Part shown: in pieces, positions 27,530 through 36,423 of the stretch | How the letters are laid out: every line of letters begins with the position of its first letter | Numbering within the stretch: the first letter of the stretch is position 1 | The notes under the pieces: model-generated | Told to the model about the DNA's origin: nothing | The model's input: the letters and a program-made list of their open reading frames with translations, nothing else | Databases searched by the model: none | Made by a program: the position numbers and the translations under genes | Assembly (NCBI GenBank): GCA_001898255.1 | Contig: MKTK01000008.1 | Coordinates: 82,809-146,808, forward strand | Source of the DNA: Chryseobacterium sp. 39-10 | Lineage (GTDB): Bacteria; Bacteroidota; Bacteroidia; Flavobacteriales; Weeksellaceae | Direction of reading: 5' to 3' | Length of the DNA stretch: 64,000 nt

Positions 27530-28203
27530 AACAGACCTTGATCAGCAAAACTGAAATATGAATTTTGTGCAACAATAATATGATCCAAAAGCTTGATCTG
27601 TAAAAGATCTCCGGCCTTTTCAATTTGTTTGGTGATATTGATGTCGTGCGAACTGGGTTGCAGATTGCCGGAGGGATGGTTGTGAGCAATAATCACCCCA
27701 GTTGCCAAATGATCGAGCGCATGCTTGAAAAGCACCCGAATATCCACCACCGACTGGTTAATACCGCCCGAAGTGAGCCCCATTTTGGTGATAACCCTAT
27801 TGTTCTGATTCAGGAAAACCACCCAAAACTGCTCCGTTTGCAAATCGGCAAGTACCGGCTGCAAAAGGTTGTAACTATCTTTGCTACAACTAATCTGTAC
27901 CCGTTCCGGAACTTCCTGTGCCGCCTTTCTGCGCCCAATCTCCAGCGCAGTAGCCACCGAGATTGCTTTGGCCTCGCCCACTCCTTTAAATTTAATTAAA
28001 TCACCGATATGCAGTAAGGACAGGTTGTGCCAGTTGTTATTGACTGAATTCAGGATTTTTCGTGCAAGTTCTACGGCCGATTCTTCACGGCTGCCGCTCC
28101 CTAGGATAATGGCTAACAATTCCGCATCAGAAAGTGAATTCTTACCTTTTAATAAAAATTTTTCCCGCGGTCGGTCGTCTTCTGCAAGAAATTTTATAGA
28201 CAC
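27526..28203 (-). CDS. radC: RadC-family JAMM protein
   Basis: 225 residues. The N-terminal helix-hairpin-helix part (LSDAELLAIILGSGSREESAVELARK, KFKGVGEAKAISV) is followed by the MPN/JAMM domain with VIIAHNHPSGNLQPSSHD, the H-x-H-x7-S-x2-D metal site. Members are named for a DNA repair role that is not well supported. The gene is first of a run with the FemAB-like gene, which it overlaps by 4 bases. Confidence 0.95.
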   Translation of the reverse strand: MSIKFLAEDDRPREKFLLKGKNSLSDAELLAIILGSGSREESAVELARKILNSVNNNWHNLSLLHIGDLIKFKGVGEAKAISVATALEIGRRKAAQEVPERVQISCSKDSYNLLQPVLADLQTEQFWVVFLNQNNRVITKMGLTSGGINQSVVDIRVLFKHALDHLATGVIIAHNHPSGNLQPSSHDINITKQIEKAGDLLQIKLLDHIIVAQNSYFSFADQGLL

Positions 28204-28279
28204 GATGTTGATGAGTAATTTCTGTATAAACTATATCCCAAAGGACTTTGATGTGCTAATGTAAGAAAAAAGCCGGAAT

Positions 28280-28948
28280 TTAACTGATGATTTGGCCGTC
28301 CTTCATCACCAGTTTTCTGTCGGTGGTATCGGCAAGAAGAGTGTTGTGGGTGACAATAACAAAAGTTTGATTGTATTTATCTCTCAAATCAAAGAAAAGG
28401 CGATGCAAATCATCGGCATTTTTAGAATCGAGATTTCCGGTGGGTTCATCCGCAAAAATAATTTTGGGTGAGTTGATGAGTGCCCTTGCCACAGCAGTTC
28501 TTTGTGCTTCACCACCAGACATTTCGTTGGGTTTGTGATGCAGGCGATGAGCAATATTAAGGTCTTCAAAAAGAGAAAATGCTTTTTCTAAGGAATCTTT
28601 CTCATTGCGGCCGGAAATTTTGGTGGGCAACATCACATTTTCTAACGCCGTAAATTCTGGCAACAACTGGTGGTACTGAAAAACAAAACCAATATTCTTG
28701 TTCCGAAATTTAGAAAGTTCGTTGTCCTTCATGTTTACAAAAGATTGGCCGTCCAGAATAAGGTGGGTATCGAATGCTTTTGGATTGGTGGGCAAATCGA
28801 GTGTACCAAGAATCTGCAGCAAAGTAGATTTTCCGGCACCAGATTCGCCAACAATTGATACCACTTCACCTTCTTGAATGTGAATATCCACCCCTTTTAA
28901 AACCTCCAAATCACCGTAAGACTTGTGTATATTTCTCGCTCTGATCAT
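28280..28948 (-). CDS. ABC transporter ATPase, LolD-like
   Basis: 222 residues, a complete nucleotide-binding domain: Walker [11 protein letters not shown]-loop [21 protein letters not shown], signature [15 protein letters not shown], Walker [13 protein letters not shown] and switch His in VTHN. The [14 protein letters not shown] segment is typical of the LolD/MacB group, which powers lipoprotein release or exports small molecules. No permease gene is adjacent, so the partner must be elsewhere; LolD is the likeliest identity but is not proven. Confidence 0.85.
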   Translation of the reverse strand: MIRARNIHKSYGDLEVLKGVDIHIQEGEVVSIVGESGAGKSTLLQILGTLDLPTNPKAFDTHLILDGQSFVNMKDNELSKFRNKNIGFVFQYHQLLPEFTALENVMLPTKISGRNEKDSLEKAFSLFEDLNIAHRLHHKPNEMSGGEAQRTAVARALINSPKIIFADEPTGNLDSKNADDLHRLFFDLRDKYNQTFVIVTHNTLLADTTDRKLVMKDGQIIS

Positions 28949-29046
28949 AGGTGGTAAAATTACGAAAAGGAATTGGTATTTTCGGCGATTGTACTTTGAT
29001 TAATCAGGATTAAGATTTTTGCACGACATGATCATTTCATATTATC

Positions 29047-29079
29047 AAAAAAAATCCTTGCAGCAAAACTACAAGGATT
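29047..29079 (-). terminator. Terminator after the pyruvate dehydrogenase E2 gene
   Basis: On the minus strand AATCCTTG and CAAGGATT pair across an 11-base loop and are followed by an eight-T run, 22 bases past the stop codon. Confidence 0.8.
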
Positions 29080-29101
29080 AGAAAAATTTTATTCAACCGG
29101 A

Positions 29102-30718
29102 TTACAGCAGCAAACTAAGCGGCTGCTCCAGATAAGTCCTGAGGGTTTGCAAGAACTGTGCACCCGTAGCGCCATCCACTACTCTATGGTCACACGCCAG
29201 CGAAAGCTTCATGGTGTTGCCCACAGCAATGGCTCCGTTTTTCACTACCGGCTTTTCAACGATAGCGCCTACTGAAAGAATAGCAGCATTAGGTTGATTG
29301 ATGATGGAAGTGAATGTCTCAATACCAAACATACCCAGATTAGAAACCGAGAAAGTGGAACCTTCCATTTCGTTGGCTTTCAAACCTTTATTTTTTGCTC
29401 TGCTAGCCAAATCTTTCACCGAAGCCGAGATTTGATTATAGTTCATTTGGTCAGCATTTTTAAGTACAGGAACCACTAAACCGTCCGGAATGGCTACTGC
29501 CACACCCACGTTGATATTTCCGTGATGAACGATTTTATCGCCTGCCCAAGATGAATTAACTTGCGGATGTTTTCTTAATGCCACTGCAGTCGCTTTAATC
29601 ACCATATCATTGAAAGATACTTTGGTATCAGGCAGACTGTTGATTTCTTTTCGGGCTTCAATGGCTTTATCCATGTTGATTTCTACCGTCAAATAATAAT
29701 GCGGTGCCGTGAACTTACTTTCCGAAAGTCGCTTAGCAATAATGTTTCTTACTTGTGAGTTTGGCGTTTCCGAATCTTCACCCTGAACAAAGCTTACTGC
29801 TGGCTGAGCGGCAACCACTGGCTTAGTTTCAGCTGCAGGTTGTTGCGCACTTGGTGTAAATCCTTCGATGTCTTTTTTAACGATTCTTCCGTTTTCGCCG
29901 GAACCTTTCAACGCATGAATATCAATTCCTTTATCCTCTGCCATTTTTTTGGCCAAAGGAGAAATAGCAACTCTGCTGTCGGAAGAAAAAGAAACTGCCG
30001 GAGCTGATTCTTTTGTTTCTTCTTTTGCAACCACTTTTTCAGTGGGTGCAGCTTCTTTTTTAGCGCCGCCTCCAGAAACTACTGCAGAAATGTCTGTTCC
30101 GGCAGGCCCGATAATGGCAAGAATGGTATCTACTGGGCTTGCTCCACCTTCTTCTACACTGGTGTATAGCAAAGTTCCATTGTATTCTGATTCAAAATCC
30201 TGAACTGCTTTATCGGTTTCAATTTCCGCTAAAATATCGCCTTCTTTTACGGCGTCACCCACTTTTTTATGCCATTTGGCCACTTTACCTTCCGTCATGG
30301 TATCCGACAAACGAGGCATGGTGATCACTTCCACTCCTGCCGGAATTTCTGCGGTAACCTGCTCTACACTGGTGGATTCATTTTCGGTTTTATGTTCTTC
30401 GTCTTTTTTGCTTTCTGGTGAATCTCCGGCGGCCGCTGAGGACGATTGCCCACCTGTAGTGAGCGAAGAAATATCTTCACCTTCTTTCCCGATGATGGCC
30501 AAAACAGAATCTACCGGCGCAGAATTTCCTTCTTCCGTACCAATAAACAACAGCGTTCCCGTGATTTCTGATTCAAAATCCTGAACGGCTTTATCGGTTT
30601 CGATCTCTGCTAATATATCGCCTTCTTTTACCGTGTCGCCCACTTTTTTGTGCCACTTCGACACTTTACCCTCCGTCATTGTATCGGAGAGACGGGGCAT
30701 TGTGATTACTTCTGCCAT
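29102..30718 (-). CDS. Pyruvate dehydrogenase complex E2 (dihydrolipoamide acetyltransferase)
   Basis: 538 residues. Two lipoyl domains (about 1-80 and 130-210) each contain EIETDKAVQDFES with the lipoylated Lys, and share MPRLSDTMTEGKV at the start. Linkers rich in Glu, Ala and Lys lead to a peripheral-subunit binding domain (VAISPLAKKMAEDKGIDIHALKGSG). The catalytic domain ends with LACDHRVVDGATGA, carrying the DHRxxDG active site. It transfers acetyl groups to CoA inside the complex. It lies 79 bases after E1-alpha on the same strand; E1-beta and E3 are not in the window. Confidence 0.95.
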   Translation of the reverse strand: MAEVITMPRLSDTMTEGKVSKWHKKVGDTVKEGDILAEIETDKAVQDFESEITGTLLFIGTEEGNSAPVDSVLAIIGKEGEDISSLTTGGQSSSAAAGDSPESKKDEEHKTENESTSVEQVTAEIPAGVEVITMPRLSDTMTEGKVAKWHKKVGDAVKEGDILAEIETDKAVQDFESEYNGTLLYTSVEEGGASPVDTILAIIGPAGTDISAVVSGGGAKKEAAPTEKVVAKEETKESAPAVSFSSDSRVAISPLAKKMAEDKGIDIHALKGSGENGRIVKKDIEGFTPSAQQPAAETKPVVAAQPAVSFVQGEDSETPNSQVRNIIAKRLSESKFTAPHYYLTVEINMDKAIEARKEINSLPDTKVSFNDMVIKATAVALRKHPQVNSSWAGDKIVHHGNINVGVAVAIPDGLVVPVLKNADQMNYNQISASVKDLASRAKNKGLKANEMEGSTFSVSNLGMFGIETFTSIINQPNAAILSVGAIVEKPVVKNGAIAVGNTMKLSLACDHRVVDGATGAQFLQTLRTYLEQPLSLLL

Positions 30719-30797
30719 AATTTAATAGGATATAATTTAACAGGTAATGAAGTTCAAAAAAAATATCAAACATCAAAAAACCCGCTGATTTAAATTT

Positions 30798-31799
30798 TTA
30801 GTTTTCTAATTTATCGATGAATGGATAATTCTCTTGTGCATACACGTATTCGTACACTTTCTCTGGGTCTGGGTACGGAGAGTTTTCCATAAACTCAACA
30901 CACTCTTCCACAAACTCTCTCGATTTTTCATCCATTGCATTGAGCTCGTCTTCTGTTGCCCATTTATGGTCAAGAATTCTTTGTTTTACAATCTCGATTG
31001 GGTCTTCTTTCTTGTGTTCTGCAACCTCTTCTTTGGTTCTATAAGGTTCAGCATCCGACATCGAGTGACCTCTGTAACGGTAAGTTCTGGCTTCAATGAA
31101 TGTAGGCCCATCTCCTCTCCTTGCTCTTTCGATGGCTTCATAAGCAGCTTCTGCCACTTTTTCCGGATCCATAGCATCAACAGGCAAACATGGCATTTCA
31201 TACCCCAAACCTAATTTATAAATATCTTCGTGGTTTGCTGTTCTTTTTACTGAGGTTCCCATCGCATATTGGTTATTCTCCACAACAAATACCACTGGCA
31301 ACTTCCAGTTCATTGCCATATTGAAAGTTTCGTGCAGTGACCCTTGTCTTGATGCTCCATCTCCGAAGAAACAAATATTAACCCCACCAGTTTCAAAATA
31401 CTTGTCTGCAAAGGCGATACCTGCTCCCAAAGGAATTTGACCACCCACGATACCGTGTCCGCCGTAGAATCTCTTCTCTTTGCTGAAGATGTGCATAGAG
31501 CCGCCCATTCCTCCAGAAGTTCCGGTAGCTTTACCGCAAAGTTCTGCGAGAATTCTTTTCGGATCCACACCCATCGCCATAGGATGGATATGACAACGAT
31601 AAGCGGTAATCATGCTATCTCGGGTAAGATCCATCGCGTGAACAAACCCTGCCGGAATCGCTTCCTGGCCGTTGTATAAATGTAGAAATCCTCTGATTTT
31701 TTGTTTTAGGTAAAGGGATCGGCATTTGTCTTCAAACCTCCTCCACATTGTCATTTCTTCGTACCATTTAAGGTAAACTTCTTTGGAAAATTCTTTCAT
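30798..31799 (-). CDS. pdhA: Pyruvate dehydrogenase E1 component, alpha subunit
   Basis: 333 residues from the ATG at 31799; an upstream start at 31853 adds a non-homologous hydrophobic stretch. The thiamine pyrophosphate motif runs from GDGASRQG to ENNQYAMG. The phosphorylation-loop region YRYRGHSMSDAEPYRTKEEV and the N-terminal MWRRFEDKCRSLYLKQKIRGF are typical of E1-alpha. It works with an E1-beta subunit encoded elsewhere to decarboxylate pyruvate. E2 is 79 bases downstream. The PAP2-like gene is divergent and starts about 120 bases away. Confidence 0.94.
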   Translation of the reverse strand: MKEFSKEVYLKWYEEMTMWRRFEDKCRSLYLKQKIRGFLHLYNGQEAIPAGFVHAMDLTRDSMITAYRCHIHPMAMGVDPKRILAELCGKATGTSGGMGGSMHIFSKEKRFYGGHGIVGGQIPLGAGIAFADKYFETGGVNICFFGDGASRQGSLHETFNMAMNWKLPVVFVVENNQYAMGTSVKRTANHEDIYKLGLGYEMPCLPVDAMDPEKVAEAAYEAIERARRGDGPTFIEARTYRYRGHSMSDAEPYRTKEEVAEHKKEDPIEIVKQRILDHKWATEDELNAMDEKSREFVEECVEFMENSPYPDPEKVYEYVYAQENYPFIDKLEN

Positions 31800-31894
31800 G
31801 CTTGTAGAAAATAATGGCACAAAAATACTAAAAATCTTTGTGTTTCTCCCCAATTTAAGGTTACATTTTTCTTATGATATAATTCAGAAATCGT

Positions 31895-31902
31895 TATTTT
31901 TG
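31895..31902 (+). promoter_or_regulatory. -7 element of the PAP2-like gene
   Basis: TATTTTTG fits TAnnTTTG and lies 15 bases before the ATG at 31918, leaving a very short leader. Confidence 0.45.
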
Positions 31903-31917
31903 AACCATAATCATCCT

Positions 31918-32520
31918 ATGTCATCAAAATTACCATCTGCGGTAAAGCAGGTATCCGCTTTTATTTCCAATTTTTTTAATCCGCTTACTTCAATTGTTTT
32001 GTACATGATGTATTACAGCTCAGTGCATTTCACCTGGCAACAATCCATCAGTAAGTTTTTACCTGTTATTCTTATACTTATTGTGCCCGTTAGTTTATGG
32101 ATATTCTGGAACGTGAAAACAGGTCGATACTCCAACATGGACGTATCGAACCGATCTCAGAGAAAAAGTTTGTATTTCTTTATTGCGGCAGCGCTGCTTT
32201 CGTATTTAGCTTATGAATATTTTAAAACTTCCACTATTGATTTGGTGATCGTTTTTGTCATGGTTCTTCTTATTATGATGCAGATCAGTAATTATTTTAT
32301 CAAAAGCTCCATGCATACGGCTTTCAATGTTTTTGTAGCGGCACTTTTTTTCGCTCAAGACCCTTTATTGGGATTCATTTGGCTGGGAATTGCAGCACTG
32401 GTAGGCATCACGCGCATTATCCTGAAAAGACACACCGTATCAGAGGTTATTTCCGGGGCTTGCATCGCGCTTTTCGTTTCTTTTATTTACCTTTATACCC
32501 ATATCCAGTCGCAATACTGA
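31918..32520 (+). CDS. PAP2-superfamily membrane protein
   Basis: 200 residues from the ATG at 31918; an in-frame start at 31783 would read through the divergent promoter. Six helices are predicted. The acid-phosphatase motifs are present in altered form: NRSQRKS for motif 1, SSMHTAFNVFVA where motif 2 normally has SGH, and RIILKRHTVSEVISG for motif 3 with its Arg and His. The Gly-to-Met change in motif 2 makes the activity uncertain. Related proteins dephosphorylate lipids such as undecaprenyl or phosphatidyl phosphates. Confidence 0.7.
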   Translation: MSSKLPSAVKQVSAFISNFFNPLTSIVLYMMYYSSVHFTWQQSISKFLPVILILIVPVSLWIFWNVKTGRYSNMDVSNRSQRKSLYFFIAAALLSYLAYEYFKTSTIDLVIVFVMVLLIMMQISNYFIKSSMHTAFNVFVAALFFAQDPLLGFIWLGIAALVGITRIILKRHTVSEVISGACIALFVSFIYLYTHIQSQY

Positions 32521-32542
32521 TTGTTTTTACCAAAAAATATTT

Positions 32543-33019
32543 ATGAAGATCAATCCGCTTACCCCTGCAGAAGAACAATTGATGAAGATCTTGTGGCCAC
32601 TAGGTTCGGCTTATATGCGAGAAATAGTAACCCATTATCCTGAACCCAAACCGCACCCCAACACCATATCTACTTTTGTGAAAATATTGGTGGAGAAAGA
32701 ATTCTTGACCCCCGAAAAAGAGGGAAGAATTTTCAAGTACCACGTGGCTGTTCCTTTCGCAGATTACAGAAGTTTTCAATTGAAAAACTGCATCGAAAAA
32801 TATTTCGATAATTCCGGTGCTGAAATGCTGAAGGTTTTGCTAGAAGAAAAATGGATACATGCTGAAGATCTTAACCAGTTTTTCGAAATTAAAACCACCG
32901 TTGTGCCTGTAGCAGACAAAGAAGAATTGTTCGATCAATCTTTAAGTGATTTTGTGGAGGAACTTACTTCAACCAAAAGCGGAAAAAAGAAAAAGATCAA
33001 AAAAAAGAAGAAAAAGTGA
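32543..33019 (+). CDS. Second BlaI/MecI/CopY-family regulator, lysine-tailed
   Basis: 158 residues. The winged-helix part is clear (LTPAEEQLMKILWPLG, PKPHPNTISTFVKILVEK) and closely parallels the BlaI protein at 18172-18534. The C-terminal region is longer than usual and finishes in a run of lysines (KSGKKKKIKKKKKK). There is no M56 protease gene beside it; the next gene, 51 bases downstream, encodes a DUF4153 membrane protein. What releases this repressor, and from what, is unknown. Confidence 0.85.
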   Translation: MKINPLTPAEEQLMKILWPLGSAYMREIVTHYPEPKPHPNTISTFVKILVEKEFLTPEKEGRIFKYHVAVPFADYRSFQLKNCIEKYFDNSGAEMLKVLLEEKWIHAEDLNQFFEIKTTVVPVADKEELFDQSLSDFVEELTSTKSGKKKKIKKKKKK

Positions 33020-33070
33020 ACAACATGAACGAAAAAGGACCGTTGTAATAATCAATAAAAAACCACAAAG

Positions 33071-34852
33071 ATGATCAAAAGAGTAAAGAGCATTTTCCGG
33101 AAAGCTACCGATGTTTTTAGTAATGATCTCATGGTTTTGCTCATGGCTTTTCTGGCTGCCATATCTATCATTTGTCTTAACGAGGTCAATTTTCAATCGA
33201 AGGGTATCAATTTTTTTTACCTGAAGTTTGCCATCGTTTCGATGTTGGGGATTTCAGTGATGTTTGCTCTTAATATGTTATCGCAGCGCATTGGCAAAAG
33301 GATGCTTCTTGAGTTGTTGGGAGTTGCCTTTTTGGTTTCGTATTTCTTCATCTTGCCGAAATCGGAGAAAGATTTTACAGATCATTATGCATTTCTGCTT
33401 TTTCCCACTGCATTGCTAAGCCATCTGTTGGTTTCATTTATACCGTTCATAGGCGACAGGCGAGAACTGAATTTTTGGCAATACAACAAAAATTTATTCA
33501 TCAATATTGTGCTAACAGCCATTTTCACCGGTGTATTGACAGGAGGCGTAGAATTGGCCATTTTAGCGGTAGACAAACTGTTCGATTTTAATTTTAATTA
33601 CCGGATATACCTGCACACTTTTTCTTTCTTGGCCGTTTTTGGTAGTTGTTTTATTTTTCTCTTGTTTAATGAAAAAGGATTGTCCTATTTGGAGCGAGAC
33701 AGCAATTACCCGATTATCCTGAAGTTTTTCACCCAGTACATTCTCATTCCGCTACTGCTGATTTACGCTGTTATTCTTTACTTTTACTCCGCAAAAATAC
33801 TGATCCACTGGCAGTTGCCTCGAGGTTGGGTTTCTTACCTGATTTTGGCGTACTCTGTGGTGGGCATTTTGGCTTTACTCCTGGTTCATCCGCTTAAAGA
33901 AATCTCGGCGAAATCTTGGGTTCGGGTCTTTTCAAAAATATTTTATTACACATTAGTTCCACTTGTCATCCTCCTATTCATCGCTATTTTCACAAGAATA
34001 CTGGCATATGGATACACAGAACCGAGGTATTTTGTTCTACTGCTTGCGTTATGGCTGGGCTCTGTCGTTTTGTATTTTGTATTGGCAAAGAAAACCACCA
34101 TAAAATATATACCTCTAAGCTTATTTCTATTTGGACTTTTCTCATTGTTGATGCCTTACCTCAATACTTTTGCTGTGGCAAAAAGAAGCCAAAAAACAGA
34201 ACTTGATAAGGTATTGACGCAAAATCAGCTTTTGGACAAAGGCACCGTCAATTTTTCAAAGAAGGTTTCAGATACAGTGGCAGATGATATTTCCAATAAA
34301 TTTTATTTCCTTGCCCAGCGTGGCGAACAGGATTATCTATACTCGCTCTTAAAGCCGTCAGAAAAAAAACTTTTAAGCAAATCCATCAATAGTAAAGATT
34401 TTGGATCAATAGAACCATTGATAAGAGCTCAATTTAAAGACACCAAAATCACCAAAAACAATTGGGATAACCAAGCCGTTTTCATTAGTAAAAATCAGTT
34501 TTACTCAGTGAAGGATTATGATTTTATGATGTTGGTCACCAGTTTCAACAACGCAGAAATGAAGATTGATAATGATGTGTTTACTGTTTCCGAAGAATAC
34601 AATCCATCCAGAGATCTGGTGATTAGCTTGAATGGAAAAGAAAAATGGAATCTTGAATCCTCTTTCTTGAATTTAGTAAAGGAGCACGCAAGTGAAGAAC
34701 CTAAAGACATTGAACTTCCTGAAATAGCACTGGAGCATGATTTAGGCGATTATCACCTTAAACTCCTTTTTAGCAACCTGACCATTACCAAAGAAAAAAA
34801 TAATCTGTTTTATTTTAACAATGCCTACTTGCTGATTCGCAAAAAGAAGTGA
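33071..34852 (+). CDS. DUF4153-family membrane protein
   Basis: 593 residues. About ten to twelve transmembrane helices fill residues 18-370, followed by a soluble region of about 220 residues. The motif FLAAISIICLNE in helix 1 and NIVLTAIFTGVLTGGVELAILAVDKLF in the middle are typical of DUF4153 proteins of Bacteroidota. No function is known. It sits 51 bases after the second BlaI-type gene, so the two are probably one transcript. The C-terminal soluble part looks like a ligand or partner domain, but no motif supports a specific idea. Confidence 0.8.
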   Translation: MIKRVKSIFRKATDVFSNDLMVLLMAFLAAISIICLNEVNFQSKGINFFYLKFAIVSMLGISVMFALNMLSQRIGKRMLLELLGVAFLVSYFFILPKSEKDFTDHYAFLLFPTALLSHLLVSFIPFIGDRRELNFWQYNKNLFINIVLTAIFTGVLTGGVELAILAVDKLFDFNFNYRIYLHTFSFLAVFGSCFIFLLFNEKGLSYLERDSNYPIILKFFTQYILIPLLLIYAVILYFYSAKILIHWQLPRGWVSYLILAYSVVGILALLLVHPLKEISAKSWVRVFSKIFYYTLVPLVILLFIAIFTRILAYGYTEPRYFVLLLALWLGSVVLYFVLAKKTTIKYIPLSLFLFGLFSLLMPYLNTFAVAKRSQKTELDKVLTQNQLLDKGTVNFSKKVSDTVADDISNKFYFLAQRGEQDYLYSLLKPSEKKLLSKSINSKDFGSIEPLIRAQFKDTKITKNNWDNQAVFISKNQFYSVKDYDFMMLVTSFNNAEMKIDNDVFTVSEEYNPSRDLVISLNGKEKWNLESSFLNLVKEHASEEPKDIELPEIALEHDLGDYHLKLLFSNLTITKEKNNLFYFNNAYLLIRKKK

Positions 34853-34853
34853 T

Positions 34854-34886
34854 AAAAAAAGTGGTCAATTCTTTCGAGTTGACCAC
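34854..34886 (-). terminator. Terminator after the RNA-binding protein gene
   Basis: On the minus strand GTGGTCAA and TTGACCAC pair across a 10-base loop and are followed by seven T. Confidence 0.8.
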
Positions 34887-34906
34887 CTGCATTTTCTAGA
34901 AATAGC

Positions 34907-35260
34907 TTACCAGTTAGAACCGCCACGATCGTAACCACCGCCGCCTCTGTTGTAACCACCGCCGCCACGGTTTCCACCGTAACCACCACGATTGTTATCG
35001 AAACTTCTTCTTGGTTTGTCTTCTTTTGGTTTTGCCTCAGAAACATTAAGTTCTTTACCGTCTAATTCTCTGCCGTTTAGGGCTTCGATAGCTTGTTTTC
35101 CTTCTTCGTCACCCATTTCTACGAAACCAAAACCTCTTGATCTTCCGGTTTCTCTGTCGGTGATAATTTTGGCAGAGCTTACCTCTCCAAATTCTGAAAA
35201 TAAATCCTGCAACTTTTCTTCTTTTGTTGCGTAGTTGATGTTTGAAACAAAAATGTTCAT
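34907..35260 (-). CDS. RRM-type RNA-binding protein with Gly/Arg-rich tail
   Basis: 117 residues. One RNA-recognition motif (1-80) has RNP2 IFVSNI and RNP1 SRGFGFVEM. Residues 85-117 are a low-complexity tail of RGG, GGY and NRGG units. Proteins of this type are abundant in Bacteroidota and cyanobacteria, bind single-stranded RNA and are often induced by cold. Bacteroidota lack Hfq-type partners in many cases, and such RRM proteins are thought to fill part of that role. The tail suggests condensate-like behaviour, which is inference. Confidence 0.93.
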   Translation of the reverse strand: MNIFVSNINYATKEEKLQDLFSEFGEVSSAKIITDRETGRSRGFGFVEMGDEEGKQAIEALNGRELDGKELNVSEAKPKEDKPRRSFDNNRGGYGGNRGGGGYNRGGGGYDRGGSNW

Positions 35261-35454
35261 CTTAAAAAAATTAAAAAATTAATACTTGCTGAAATTATAA
35301 ATGAAACTCAACAATGGATGAACAAATATTGAATTCGGATATAAAAACGGGTGCAAGATACAACTATATCTTATAAAACCAATTTTTTATTTTGAAGACA
35401 TGCTTTTTTAATCGCTAATTCCCGCCCAATGGTCATCACTAAATATTCCTTTTA

Positions 35455-36318
35455 TTACGGAACCTCCTTTCCTTCGGCGGCTTCCAGCAGCATAAACCAG
35501 TCTTCACGATCCAGCTCAATCTTCAAACTTTCTTTAAATTTTAGAATCGTTTGCGGTTTTGAAGTGCCAACAACAGGAAGAATTCCTGCAGGATGTTTCC
35601 GCAAAAACGAAAGCAACAACTGATTTTCTTCGGCTTCATACTTGGAACACAGATTGATCAGTACTTGGCGGATGCGGTCGTTCTGCGCGGTACTTTCGGA
35701 GAAGTAATTCCCCATCACCGAATAAGCCATCGGACTAAGATTATGGCGCATCATCTGATCCAAAGTGCCGTCCCTAAAAGCAGCCGTGTGATTAATTGAC
35801 ACTTCAATTTGATTCGTATTTAATGGAAAAAGATCATTCAACAGATCAAACTGCGACACTGAAAAGTTGGAAACCCCAAAGTTCAACACCTTCCCACTGC
35901 TTCTCAGGATACCGAATGCCGCGGCAATTTCGTGCGGATCCATCAATGGCGACGGGCGATGAAGCAGCAGCAAATCCAAATAATCAACTCCGAGGTTTTG
36001 TAAACTCTTATCTACAGATTTCAGTATATGATCTTTTGAACAATTATAAGATTTCAACCTATAGTTTCGGCTATCGCAGGGCATTTCTATGCCACATTTT
36101 GAAATAAGCTGGATGTGTTGCCTGTCGATTTTCATCTCGGAAAAAGCATTACCAAAAAGCTTTTCTGTGGAATAATCTCCATAAATATCAGCATGATCGA
36201 ACGTGGTAAGCCGATGTTCAAGGCAAGTGGAGATCATTTGTTGCACCTGTTTTTTAGAAAAATGTGCACCCCAAATTCCCCAGCGCATAGTTCCTACAAT
36301 TATCGGCGAATAGTTCAT
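35455..36318 (-). CDS. Aldo/keto reductase
   Basis: 287 residues, TIM-barrel NADPH oxidoreductase of the YdhF/YccK-like branch. The catalytic tetrad is visible: Asp in TFDHADIYGDY, Tyr in the same segment, Lys in LISKCGIEM and His in LLLLHRPSPLMDP. The cofactor end shows NFGVSNFSVSQ and PVVGTSKPQTI. The carbonyl substrate is unknown. It is a single-gene transcript facing the T9SS cargo gene. Confidence 0.9.
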   Translation of the reverse strand: MNYSPIIVGTMRWGIWGAHFSKKQVQQMISTCLEHRLTTFDHADIYGDYSTEKLFGNAFSEMKIDRQHIQLISKCGIEMPCDSRNYRLKSYNCSKDHILKSVDKSLQNLGVDYLDLLLLHRPSPLMDPHEIAAAFGILRSSGKVLNFGVSNFSVSQFDLLNDLFPLNTNQIEVSINHTAAFRDGTLDQMMRHNLSPMAYSVMGNYFSESTAQNDRIRQVLINLCSKYEAEENQLLLSFLRKHPAGILPVVGTSKPQTILKFKESLKIELDREDWFMLLEAAEGKEVP

Positions 36319-36397
36319 GGTGGATATTTTTCTTCAAAAATATAAAATTAAGTCGGCAATTTTATCCGCACGTTTATAGTCTTCGCATAATATTTTT

Positions 36398-36405
36398 TAA
36401 CTTTG
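36398..36405 (+). promoter_or_regulatory. -7 element of the T9SS cargo gene
   Basis: TAACTTTG matches TAnnTTTG and lies 18 bases before the ATG at 36424. Confidence 0.5.
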
Positions 36406-36423
36406 AAGCAAATTATTTTATTT

